Part shown: one piece after another, positions 38,820 through 51,080 of the stretch
Position numbering within the stretch: position 1 is the first letter of the stretch
Layout of the letters: every line of letters begins with the position of its first letter
DNA from: Loxodes magnus
Taxonomy: Eukaryota > Ciliophora > Karyorelictea > Loxodida > Loxodidae
Assembly: GCA_946699065.1 (NCBI GenBank)
Contig: CAMPDV010000110.1
Location: 682,001-746,000 of the forward strand
Reading direction: 5' to 3'
Length of the DNA stretch: 64,000 nucleotides
The notes under the pieces: generated by a model
What the model saw: the letters and a program-made list of their open reading frames with translations, nothing else
Told to the model about the DNA's origin: nothing
Database searches by the model: none
Program-made: the position numbers and the translations under genes

Positions 38820-39520
38820 GTTTGTAAAATATTAGTTTATGAAGAGAGTTGATTCTCAATAATAATATTCTTCTTCAGAGTAGATTTGTATTATTTCTTG
38901 CTTTCTATTGTTTCTGCCGAGACTCTGCTTTCATAAACTTGCCTACGTCAAATCCGTATTGTCTTTTGTCCCATTTTCTTGCTTCCATTAATATTTGATT
39001 TATTGCTTGAATGATTAATTATTCTTTTCTTCTATGTAATTTTACTTCTTTTTGGAGTATATTCCAAATATTTATTTCATGTCTTTCGTTCTTCTGATTT
39101 TATTTTTTCCTAAATTTTTCAACAATTTCTTACCTTGTGACTTTATTTCTTGCCATATCAGCACCTTATTATCGGTCTTCTGTATGTATAAATTAATGTT
39201 CAATTTATTTCTTTTCTCTCTTTTTTGATCATGTTTCATCATATTTTACATTCCCCAGTTTTTTTCAGAACTTATTCTTAGTAATCTTTATTCAGTCTTC
39301 TGGATTAATGAGTATACTTGCCGATTAGAAGGTCTACTTACAATATCTTATTTTAATCCATTGTTTTCTTGTTTCAGTTAATCAATTTGCTAAATTAGAA
39401 CACAGATTTTGCTTGAAAGTTCTTAGACTACCTATTAGGATTTAAGATTTTCGTTTAATAGATGTTAAAGATCTATTTATATTTCTTATTTTATTTTATT
39501 GGTCTAGTTTGGAGATTATT
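38820..39520 (-). CDS. Gln/Lys-rich protein inside the repeat pair
   Basis: Good minus-strand reading: MARNKVTRQEIVEKFRKK, then a Gln-rich helix-like stretch and WDKRQYGFDVGKFMKAES, all with TAA/TAG as Gln. It runs towards the left inverted repeat. I do not recognise the family; Gag-like N-terminal region of the local element is the best guess. 39,520-40,780 is AT-rich with no assignment. Confidence 0.35.
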
Positions 39521-40789
39521 AATTTTTAAGAGCCTTTTATTAAAATTTAAGGAAATATATAAAAAATCATATTATTAGCGTTTTTATTTAATTTTTTATT
39601 AAAATTGATACTATCTCTTTTAATTCAATATTTTTACTCTGATAGGATTGAAATAAGTTTGGTATAAATTAAACTAGAATTTTTAATATGCTGAAACAAT
39701 ATTTATCATTAATTTTTAAAATCAAAATTCAACTTTTAAAATCTAACTTACTTTGGTAGTAATATTTCTAGCTTATTTAAAAGTATTCATTTACTCATTC
39801 AAAAAAGTAAACTAAGTCAATTATATTTAAATGTTTGAGTTTTTTTCTAAATTAATCTTATATTTTAAATTTGTTGCTTTAATATATTGAATATAAAGAA
39901 AGATTATGCTTTATAATCCTTACCTTTTTAAAAGAAAAGCTAGGATTCATTATTCAAATAACTATTATTTAAAAGACAAAAATCTTTACTTAAAAAAGTT
40001 CTAGATACAAGAAAGTCTGAAATCTACAATTTGAAAAACAATACAGAAAGTTAAAAATAATAAAAGTTATGTTATATAGTTTTTAATATTAATTTGATAT
40101 TTTAATAGAATTCATAATTTCCAGCAACTATTTTGTTTTCGTGGATGATTATAGCCATGCTGTTACAAAACAACAAACATATTACATATATAATGCTTGT
40201 ATTAACTTCTTTCTTCTATGTAGTTCTATGTGAATTAAATAACTACTTTGTCATTGTAATTCATACTCTCATATTTTTAATTTTGAGACTTAAAATCCTT
40301 TTTAAAACTATATTTTTTCTTACTTCAGTAAAAGTACTATTGCTGCATTATTTAATAAGATGTCAGATTGATTTACAAAACATATATTACTTAAACTTTA
40401 TAATTATTAGACTTTAGTAGTTTCTAAATTATTGAGTATTAAACTAAGGGATTATAATTTTATTAATTTATGTGATTAATTAATAAAGATCTGTTGGAAT
40501 TAAATCCCTAATTTTGCTTCTCAGAACAAAGTTACTTAAACTTTTATTGTAATATTTTAATCTACTATACTATGAATTAAATTAAATAAATAACCCCTAA
40601 GATTAGAAAACTAAAGATAATTTTTAATTGGATAGAAATTAAATAAAAGGAAATTTAAATAAGCTTTAAAATCTCGACTTTTCACTTCCTTAATAACGAC
40701 TTAGCAACTTTATGAAAAGCAATAATTAAAATCTATGTAAAAATGAAAATCATGGATAGCTAATAATAGAACAACTTATGAAATCTATA

Positions 40790-41250
40790 CGTAATCTATA
40801 AGAAGAAGTTAAAATATTAAAATAATAAACAAAATTGTTAGAAAAAGTTATCACATGAAGAAAGATTAATAAAACAAGAAATTAAAGTTAAAACATCTTG
40901 GAGAAAAAAGAATAGAATCTTAAATCTAAGAAATTAAATTTAAGTAGAAGACGACAGACAAATAGAGGTAACTAATATTAGGAGGATCACCATAAATGCT
41001 ATTTATGCTAATCAAGATTCTACATATTCAAGAGATGCAGGATATGCAAGGAAAATATGAAGAGAAGTAGCGAAGAAATCTAAAGAAAATTTACAAGACT
41101 ATATGTAAGCAAGAACGGAAGAATATACACGAGGAGAATCTTTTAAGAGAGTATCAAAACCCCAAAAAAGAGATGTCCCGAACATTTTTATTAGACCTAT
41201 AGGAACAAGCTCTGGCTGGCCGTATTGAAATGTTTAAATTCCTGGATATA
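40790..41250 (+). mobile_element. Gag-like element remnant with knuckle-like motif
   Basis: Purine-rich reading with a knuckle-like motif near 40,998-41,040 in the same spacing as at 7,335, followed by an Arg/Glu-rich tail and a Pro/Gly/Trp end. Decayed. It lies within the 38.4-45.4-kb repeat pair. Confidence 0.4.
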
Positions 41251-41399
41251 CAAATTTTTAATTTAATGATTCATAATATATATAATTCTAAGACCTTAAA
41301 AAAGTAACTCAACTTAGAAGCACAATAAAGATAAAACTAAATAAAATTAAATAAAAAAAGTAAAATATTACTAAATTAATTTAAAGTAAGTTTTCCTTT

Positions 41400-42060
41400 C
41401 GGCAAGTTTGAAAAGTTTTAAACATCTATAAGTTCTCTTTTTTTAATAGTTCTTAAGCTTTCATCTGGTGATTCTTGTTTTCTCTGTTAGATCTTCCCAT
41501 CCCTTGATGGAATGAAAGTCATTGCTTTGCGTAAAATCGATCTACAAATTGATCTTCTTACTTTCTCTAGCTACGGACTTTTCCGTTATAGGTTCTTTTG
41601 AGATTGCAAATGTTGCGTTATTTTCAAATTTAATTTGATCTTAGTTCTTTTAGTTCCTTCGCTATTTTATTTTCTCTATTTCCATTAGAATATAACCTCT
41701 CTATTATGCCTCTTCGGATTTATTCATGCTTTCTCAAAATCTCGGTATTAAATAAATCTTGTCTCACCTAATTTTTTCGTCTTGTTCTTGCAAAATTCAA
41801 AGTCGTTTTCAAAAGAATGAATTCTTTCTTTGACTAATTATTTTTGTTTCTAAATTTTCCACTAAGTGAAGTTTATAGGCTTCAAAGTGAGCTTAAATTT
41901 CTTAATTTTTTGCATTTGTTCCTCTTTCAATGTTCGGACTATTAATATCAGTGTTCATTCCAGCCATAGAACATAGTTGATTTAATATCTTTTATGTTCT
42001 TATTTTCTTAATCATTCTATATATTCCGGAATTAAAATTGCTTTCTCTAGTTATTAAATT
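41400..42060 (-). mobile_element. Gag-like element remnant, sister of 14.0-14.8 kb
   Basis: The reverse complement matches 14,500-14,830 in order and wording, including an ATGGAAATAGAGAAAA block and an ending ...ACTTTTCAAA...AAGG.GAA. Decayed, no polymerase domain. 42,060-42,750 beyond is AT-rich and empty as far as I can see. Confidence 0.45.
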
Positions 42061-42756
42061 GGCGACTTTTAAAACTTTTGAAAAAAGCAATTACAAAAAT
42101 TGGAAAGAAAAAAAGAAAATAAAAAAGGATTATGCAAGTAAATTTAACAAAATTTAACAAAATCATTAAAATTCAGAAACATCGACAAAGTATAAAAGCT
42201 TTAAATCTATACAAATGAAATAAAATAAAAGATGAATTATCTACTTATAAAATATAAACTTAACAGTATAAAGTAATGATGCAAATTTGATATAAATTTA
42301 ATATAATGATTTGATTATCATTAGCTATAATATTATTATAATAAGAAATAATTTTTCAATAATTGTAAAATTAAAAAATTTATCATAAAAAATATGAAAT
42401 ATTTAAAATAATGATTTTAAATTGTAATATTTCTAAATAAAATTTTCTTAATTTTTGTACAAAAGGGTTCTAAAAACTAATTTTCATAATCTTATTTTTT
42501 TATAATGTAAAAATACTATATTCTATATGAAATATTTATTTGTAATTCATTAATTAAATAAAGAAAATTCATAAGATCGAGATAATAATTAACTTTTTAT
42601 TAAATTTATTTCTTATAAGAAAATATATTCTTATAAGAAATAAAAAGCTTTATTTAATATATTTGTATTACTATTTATTTTATAGAAAATAAGTCTATGT
42701 TTCCTTTAATAAATTAAAATATATTAATTTTATTAATAAATAATAAATAAATTAGC

Positions 42757-43090
42757 TTATAGAGCGCGTAGCACTCTCATTGGTGCGCAGCTCTTTAAAT
42801 TAATTTTATTTAATGTTGAAAAAATTTTATGGGTCTCTATATCCTTGTTTTCTCTTATGTCTCTGTAATTTTTCCTTCCAAAGCATAGGATGCAATATGC
42901 GATTACGGGTACATTTCCCCGACCTATGATGAAGAAAGTTTCCTCCTGGCATTCAGAGTTCTCCAGCTTGTCTCATCTTTCTTCTCTTATTATTGGTTTC
43001 TCTTCCTCCCATTTATCCTTCGTCCGCGCTCATTTTTTTGTTGCCTTGCTGGGCCTCCAAGCAGCATCCGAAAAAAAGAAATTTCCATCC
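42757..43090 (+). repeat. Diverged copy of the 49.8/63.5-kb repeat
   Basis: Starts with the same head as the other copies (GAGCGCGTAGCACTCTCATT then GGTGCGCAGCTCTTTAA), almost base for base, then a middle that has lost similarity. A core block AAGCATAGGATGCAATATGCGATTACGGGTACATTTCCCCGACCTATGATGAAG follows the 63.77-kb core at lower identity. GC-rich relative to neighbours. The conserved head with a diverged body suggests that the head is under constraint or was copied more recently. Confidence 0.75.
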
Positions 43091-43479
43091 TATTTAAATT
43101 ATTTAATAAATAAAATTTCGAATTTTTCTACAGTTACATAGTTTATTTTTAATCCTTATTTAAAAAGAAAGATGTAAAATCCATCAGGTAATATCAAGCA
43201 TTTATAAATTATTTTAAATAGCTTAATTTTAAAATACGTATAAAATTTATTATTTATTTAATATATAAAAGAAGCATTTTTTTATTGTCACTTAAACCTT
43301 TGTCTTTTTAAATGTCATTTTAAAATGAGAGGAAACGGAAGGAATCAATTAGCATTTTATTTACTTATCAAAAAACTTGAAGTAAATTAAAATTATTTTA
43401 AGGAATTTTTAGAACTTTTAAAGATTTAACAAAACAGGATTGATTTTATAATTTTATTAAGTAGTCTAAAGTGCTCTAG

Positions 43480-44960
43480 ATGAATCTCTTTCATGATAAC
43501 TTTAGTTAAGATTTATTCTTAAGCATTGAGAGAGCAAGAACAGAAAATTGAGTAAAATTAGAATCGAGATTTCACGAAATTGAATAAAACTTTGTGCTGA
43601 TTTTAATAGCAACCCTTGTAGGTTGAAAATCCAGAAAGAACAGACTAAGAAAAAGATTCTAATTTTATAACTGAATGAAACACTTAAAATCAAAAAGTCT
43701 AAAATAAAAAAGAAGCAACATCATAAGGGGTATTAACTTCTTGGAATTTAAAGAAAGAATGACTGACTTTTAAGCCTCATGAGCATGAAAATTCGGTAGA
43801 AAAAAACAGGTTTAAATTAAGTGCAAGACAAGGAGAAAATAGAATAGTAAATTATTAAACTAACAAATCAAATTTTGGTTTTAAGCCGAAAAATAAACTA
43901 TATTAATGAATAATAAAAACTTAAACTTATTATATTTTTAATTAAGTAATAATGTTTAGATAAGAACAAATAACAAGCAAGGAAAAAATTAATCATAAAG
44001 AAAAGGTAATAGTCATTAAAGTACTAAATAAATAAATCATTGGATAAAAAACTAAGAATTAAAAATAACAAATTTAAGAATAAATTATTTTAAATTGAGC
44101 AAGAAATATAATAGTTAATTTAAATATTAAGTAGGAATAATTAAAAATATATATTGCTGTTTTAGCAAGTGCAAATTCTTAATATTAAGAAAATTAAGAA
44201 AATTTATACTAATAAAAAATGAATTGTATCTCTTCTTCTAAAAATAAAAAATAAATTACTGAATCACTAAAAAGAAATATTAAAACAGTTCTCAGAGAAC
44301 AGAACTCTAAAATCATAAGTCTATGGATTAAACAAAAAAATTAGAACCTTGATATTAACCACAGCGGAGATTAAGCAAAAAAACTAATTAAAAAAGGAAA
44401 TCAGCAGCAAATCGGAAACGTAAGAAATAAATTTTCAACTAAAATAAATAGAAGAAAGATTAAATTAATTTACCATGTAACATAATCAATAGTCTAGGAA
44501 AACCAAAACAATGGAGACCCTATGGATATTGAGAAAAATTAAAATCTTGATTATATCTATAGTCAGAAAAATCTATTAAGACGTTGTTGATTCTGCAAGA
44601 GGAAAAGACACCAAATAAATCAATGTTAACAGTTTAGCATAAAGAAAATATTAGAGGGAAAAAGACTTTGAAGAAAGCCGACCTTAATATATTGTACTCG
44701 AGAAGGTAAAATTTACATAAGAAAATTGTATCAAGGAATATAATTACATTAATCAATAACGAAAGCGAATAAAATAATAATGATAAAATATTAAAAGGAA
44801 TTATAAGACAAATAAAAACAAAAGAGGAAGAAGAGGACTGAAGCATAGAGCAAAATGAAGATAGAAGCGAATAAACAGTAAAACAATAATTCATAAGAAA
44901 ACCGAAAGGAAACAGCAGAAATTTTATAAAAGCTAGAAATTTAATCTAAAAGTAAGTAAC
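43480..44960 (+). mobile_element. Gag-like element remnant with intact knuckle
   Basis: Gln/Lys-rich coding-like sequence with a full CX2CX4HX4C knuckle at 44,585-44,626 (CWFCKRKRHQINQC), where the Trp is a TGA codon. The whole is broken; number of breaks not countable by eye. It ends just before the right inverted repeat at 44,999. Family unknown, no polymerase seen. Confidence 0.45.
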
Positions 44961-44998
44961 CTAATTAATTAAATTCTTTATAATTTATATTATATAAA

Positions 44999-45410
44999 AA
45001 ATGGATATCGGTTGCGATTAGGAGAACTAGTAGGTAATCTGGTGTAGTGTATACCCCATTTTGAGTAATCTCCCACTAGATATCATCACAAGGAAGGATG
45101 GAAAAGCTCAAAAGAGATAGCCTTAACTTCCCCGAGAGTTCTCGATAACAGTATGAAAGTTTGACTGACGGCCTACTAATGACTTAACAACTAATTCTTA
45201 TTTGAATCTTATTCAAGAAAATTGGAGCATTTTATTCGAGATTCGAGAATAATCTTTAATAAGTAGATTGACATTTGGAGAAGTTGACGTGACTCGTTGG
45301 ACTAATAGAATTTTAACAAGAAGCATGAGAACATTTTTTTAAATATTAAATATTAATATTGAAAGAACTACGCGCCGACGAGGTGTTACTCTCTCTATAA
45401 TTATCTTTAT
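44999..45410. repeat. Right 0.41-kb inverted repeat
   Basis: Mirror of 38,359-38,770; the hairpin-prone heads face outward, so the pair looks like terminal inverted repeats of a 7.05-kb unit. The interior, however, is a nest of element fragments in both orientations, and no transposase was recognised. Confidence 0.93.
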
Positions 45411-45847
45411 TTATTATTAAAATATTTTAATATAAAATTTATAATATTTATTTTTTAGCTTATTTCTTGAAGCTTTTTTCGGATTATTATATATTTTTAT
45501 CAAATTTAATTGTAAAAATAAATGCTAACACCTACTAAAATATTTGCTTATTACGTTTTTTAGTAAATAATTAAAAATTGAATAATTTGTTTTATTTTGT
45601 TATTAGTTTTTGTTTTAGATTAAATTTAGTCCTTTTAGTTTTCTAAAATCTTTTTATACCATATTTTAATATTATTTGCTTTTAAACATAAGTTTTATAC
45701 CTTTTCTCCATATTTAAGGGTCAAATAAATGAACATAAATATTTTTTATATTGATACTCCATCATTGACTTGAATCATTTTAATACTAAATAAGCTCAAT
45801 ATCTCAAATAAAAGACTAACCTCTCATAAATATATATAAAAAAGCAG

Positions 45848-48211
45848 TCATCTGCCAATGACTTTCGTATAATTTTAATTGTGAATATAGATGATTGTGG
45901 AGATGTTAGAGATGTGTTGATGTACTGACTTCTTGTTTAACTAAAATGCTCAGTCCAGTAATTTTAAATCTTGTTAAAGCTTAGTTCCTAGGTAAGAATT
46001 AACAGGAATATTCAAATCAACATTTATTTTTATTTAAGGCTGCTCAATGAACTCTTCTAGAGGTTTATAAAATCTCTTTTCGTTTTAAGAAATTAGAGCT
46101 AGATTATTAAACTTAAAGTACTATACTAAAGCTACTAAAGCTTTTCCTTCCTATTCAAAAGTAGGTAGAATATTGAATGCTTGGCTATTTAAGTTATGTA
46201 GGTTATTTCTATAAGCTATTAGAATAATAAAGTTAGGGTTATCTCTTTATATTGTGTTACTATAGACTTCATTATAAGTTATATCCAATACCAGCTTTAT
46301 CTTACCTTCATTTATCTTCTTTATCTTATCTCTTGCTTCAGAAAAATTTTGGAGTGAATACAAAATTGGCTAGTAAGAAGTGTTCTGAAATTATGTTAGA
46401 CTAATTTATTGGGCTAAGTAACTAGCAAGATAAGGAGGAGTAAATTAAGAACTAAGAATACCGATTTAGAAAGCAGAAATAAGTTCAAGACAGAATAGCA
46501 AATGAATTGCATAGCTAATTTAATTCATTTTTAACTTAAAAAAGAAAATATAGCCTATTTATTTTCTATCTATTAACATACCTTTTATATATATCTCTTC
46601 ATTAGGAGAAATTAATTATACTAAATATAGCTTAAATTTAACTATTTTTCAGTTTAAAGACAGAAAGTATATTAAGGGATTGAAATTATTATTAATATAC
46701 TTGCTTGAATCCAATCAACGACTTTAATGTTTATATTTATCTGTTTATTTCCCAATTTAATCCCTAAACCATCTAGTATTAAGATTAACCTTCATCAATA
46801 GAACATAATAAATTATCTTTATTTCTAGCTATTTTATTGTAATTGTAGTAATTGGATTTTTTGATTTATTCAGTTTTAATAAACCATTGCAAGCGCCAAA
46901 TTTTTCTTGAGTAGATGTACAGTCAATTTGTACATAAAGATTATTTCAAAGAAAAGTCTTTTAAACCTTATTTTTCACTTACATCTCAATATTTTATTCT
47001 TGATACTCTCTAAATATTTTCCATGATGCAAGCACCCTAGATATTTCTTAATCAATAATTTGGTAAATTTAGCAGAAGCTTCGATCTAGCAGTTGTCCCT
47101 ATTAAAAAATAATATCTATAAGCACTTTTCTTTTAATCCCTCTAATAGATTTTTGAACTTCTCTTACCTCTCAAATAAAATAGGATTTCTTATGCTTTGC
47201 TTATATCTTTTATTTTAGGTAACTTTAACGTTAATTTATATCTTATATCTAGCCTGGGATTCTCCTATCTATAATAACTTAACTAACACTACTAAAACCA
47301 GGAAGCTAGCTTTTTAATGAAAGATATAATTATACTTCAATGAAAGATAATCAATCATAGGTACTATTTTCAGTATTTCTGGGGAGAAGTTGTAATGACA
47401 TAGCAAAGGGAATAACGAATAATTATTATGCTGCTTTAAACTTATTTTTGCAAAAAGCCTTTTATAAGTTAATGATATACATTACCATAAAAGGTTATAA
47501 ACTCTTAAATTAATTAGCAATTTTATATTAAAATAAGCATGAAGTATATATTACCAAGACAATCAAGAATACTCATATATAAACTCTGACATCGATAAGC
47601 AACTATAGTGTATTAAAAAAAAGAGTCAAAGGGAAAAATTGCTAGATTTAATAAAATGTTGCTAATAATAAAGAATTCTAGGAATATGTTAATTTCTAAC
47701 ACTTTATGTATGATTAGAAACAAAATTTGATGGAAAATAAAGATAGAATAGAATCGTGTATGGTTAAACATCTCATAATCATATTTTAAAGGGGAAAATT
47801 AATCCTATCTAAGGTTATTATCAACTTTTTTAGATTCTAATATCATGTAAGTTCTATTTAAAAAGGTACAGAAAAATGCCTTTTTTAGATTTGGAAGATA
47901 AAAGTGAATAAGTATTTAGATTATATATCCATAGATAGAGAGTACTAAAGTAGACTGTTTGAAAAAGCTGTTTCGATGCCTATAAGAGTATTAATTATTT
48001 TACTGTTTATTTATTTAACACTAGCTCTCAAGGTATTTCAGCGATGAATAGATCTCATACGTATATATGGTACTTATTTACCTACCATCATATACCGTCT
48101 TAATTTATTGAGAAATTTTAATCTACAGGACCTTGGCTTTTGTTTTTTCTTTAGATTATCTTCATTTAGTTTCCAGTCAATAATTACGGAATTATATTTT
48201 TCATTGATCAT
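45848..48211 (-). CDS. Membrane/receptor-like protein (up to 787 aa)
   Basis: A single frame from ATG 48,211 to TGA 45,848 reads with steady protein-like composition over most of its length. Near residues 205-230 is a hydrophobic helix (YIWVFLIVLVIYTSCLF), with helix-rich sequence after it (LASWKIFREYQEQNIEMQ) and a Cys-containing stretch (VQIDCTSTQEKFGACNG). The last 227 residues, which have their own ATG at 46,528 with a signal-like start (AIHLLFCLELISAF), resemble a receptor ligand-binding lobe: GKIKLVLDITYNEVYS and EGKALVALVQYFKFNNLALI. Between 46,550 and 46,900 another frame is equally good, so this may be two genes (about 46.6-48.2 and 45,848-46,528) or one with an intron. Large multi-pass Tmc-type and ANF-receptor-type families are candidates only. 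Confidence 0.5.
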
Positions 48212-48742
48212 TTATAATAGAACATGCAGACATCCGCATTTACATTACGAAATTCGATTTAAAATTATTTAATATTAGTATGGTAATTTATGAGAATTAT
48301 TTTTTTCTAAATATATACAAAGTAAAAAATATTTGTTTTATTATATCTTTAAATTTACAGGTACAGAGGATTTAATTTCTGAAAGAAAGGATGTGATTTT
48401 CTAATTTTATTGTACTTATTTATATAATAAGATCTTCAAGTTAAAAAAATGTCATGAATAATAAAAATCCTTTTTATTTAATTGTTTTTGGAATTTATAA
48501 AATTGCTTCCTTTTTATTTAACTTTAATATATAAATTTATTATTTTTAATTATTGTTATCTATAAAATTTATTTTCAAGTTTTTTATATAAAAATTTAAT
48601 TAAATATTTAATTATTTAAAAATTACATTTTTTTAGTTTTTTACATAATTTTTTTAGTATTATTTAATTTCTTAAACTCTTAATTTTTTACGTTACAACA
48701 ATAAAGTTTTATAATTATTTCATTTTTTTCGGATAATTAAAA

Positions 48743-49376
48743 AGATGGTGGGAGCTGAGATTGACCTTCTGAATCATATTTTCTGGTTTTATGGCTAGGA
48801 ACAAGTTCCTTTCCTGTCGCTGAGAAAGTCCCTGGTCAAAGTCAACCTTTGCAAGGGAATGCCTTCCTCTTGATTATCCACTCTTGGTAGGGGCTTGAAG
48901 CCTGGCTGCCCATAGCGATGGAGCTCCCTGGCAGTTCTTTTCGAAAGCAACAGGATATCCCCGTTATCCCATGAAGGGAGTGTTGGGGTCGTTAAACTGC
49001 AAGAAGTTGCAGTCCAAAACTCTTTTAGTTTAAAATTAATTAATTTCATTTTTTTCTCATATATAATTAATTAATTTCAATTAAAAAAGTTTTTGGACCG
49101 GAAACTCCTTTCCGATTGCACGACCCGACGCTCTCTTTTTATGGAATAACGGGGATATCCTGTTGTGCTCCAGGCACAGCTGCTAGGGAGCTCCATCGCT
49201 ACGAGTAGCCAGGCTTCAAGCCCCTACCAAGAGTGGATAATCAAGAGGAAGGCGTTCCCTTGCAAAGGTTGACTTTGACCAGGGACTTTCTCAGCGACAG
49301 GAAAGGAACTTGTTCCTAGCCATAAAACCAGAAAGTGTTGTCAGGAAGGTCATTCTCAGCTCCCACCATCTTTTTA
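48743..49376. mobile_element. GC-rich palindromic (foldback) element
   Basis: Two arms, 48,743-49,020 and 49,096-49,376, are inverted copies of one another around a 75-bp AT-rich centre. The arms are about 85-95% alike, with highest identity outward and lowest near the centre. Both begin with AAAGATGGTGGGAGCTGAGA at the outer ends. A single arm recurs at 36,165-36,412. No transposase. The structure is like a foldback/MITE-type element, or two insertions head to head. Confidence 0.85.
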
Positions 49377-49379
49377 ATT

Positions 49380-49839
49380 ATTCGCATATATAATTACTTA
49401 AAAGTTTATTTGCTTTCTTAAATTTTTTTATTACAATCATCGACTCGAACATCTTATTTAGGAAGATATCTTTTCATAATGAAGTTTTTTTTATTAATAG
49501 ATTATCTTTCTTCAGTAAAGTTTTATTTTACATTTTTGTTATGTTCTTTTTTTTAATTGAAACTATATTGTTCATACAAAATTTCACGTAATTTTTTTCA
49601 GTATTTATTTATATAATAGTTTGCATAAGTTCAGTATAAATTGAGTATTAATTTTCATATAAAAATTATCAGGTTTTTATTTTGTTAAAATTTTCATTAT
49701 TTGTTAAATTATGCCAATAACTACTAAAATGAAAAATGTATTTTTTTTATTAGATTTTTATTTATTTGTTGAAATACCAAGTTCGTCAATAAAATGTTTT
49801 TTTATTATAAAAAATATTATTTTTTTAAAACCGCCATAG
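49380..49839. other. AT-rich gap
   Basis: T-rich sequence between the palindrome and the next repeat. Nothing recognised. Confidence 0.4.
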
Positions 49840-50674
<835 letters not shown>

Positions 50675-51080
50675 TTTATGAAATTAATTCCATTCAATTC
50701 ATTTAATTATTTTATTTTTTTATTTATATTAGTTTTTTTTTTATTTATGAGTTTAGGCTTTTAATATTAAATTTATAGTTTTTTATTAGTTTTTGATTAA
50801 CTTTAGTGAAATAGGACTATATTTTTGTGCTGCAGTTTTTTATTTTTTTTAATTTAATATCGTTTTGATTTTTAAAATGATTTTTTTAATTTTATTATTA
50901 ATTTCAGTCTATTTTTGAACTTATAATTTTAATAATGCGCAAATTTGAATATAAAAATTTTTAGGTTAAAAATTAAATATTAATTATATGGTGTTCAAGT
51001 GTTTAAAAGTTTTATTTCTAAGTTTAAGAGCTTAATCTAATCTAATAATTTCAGTATATTTTAGTAAATAATAAAAATTT

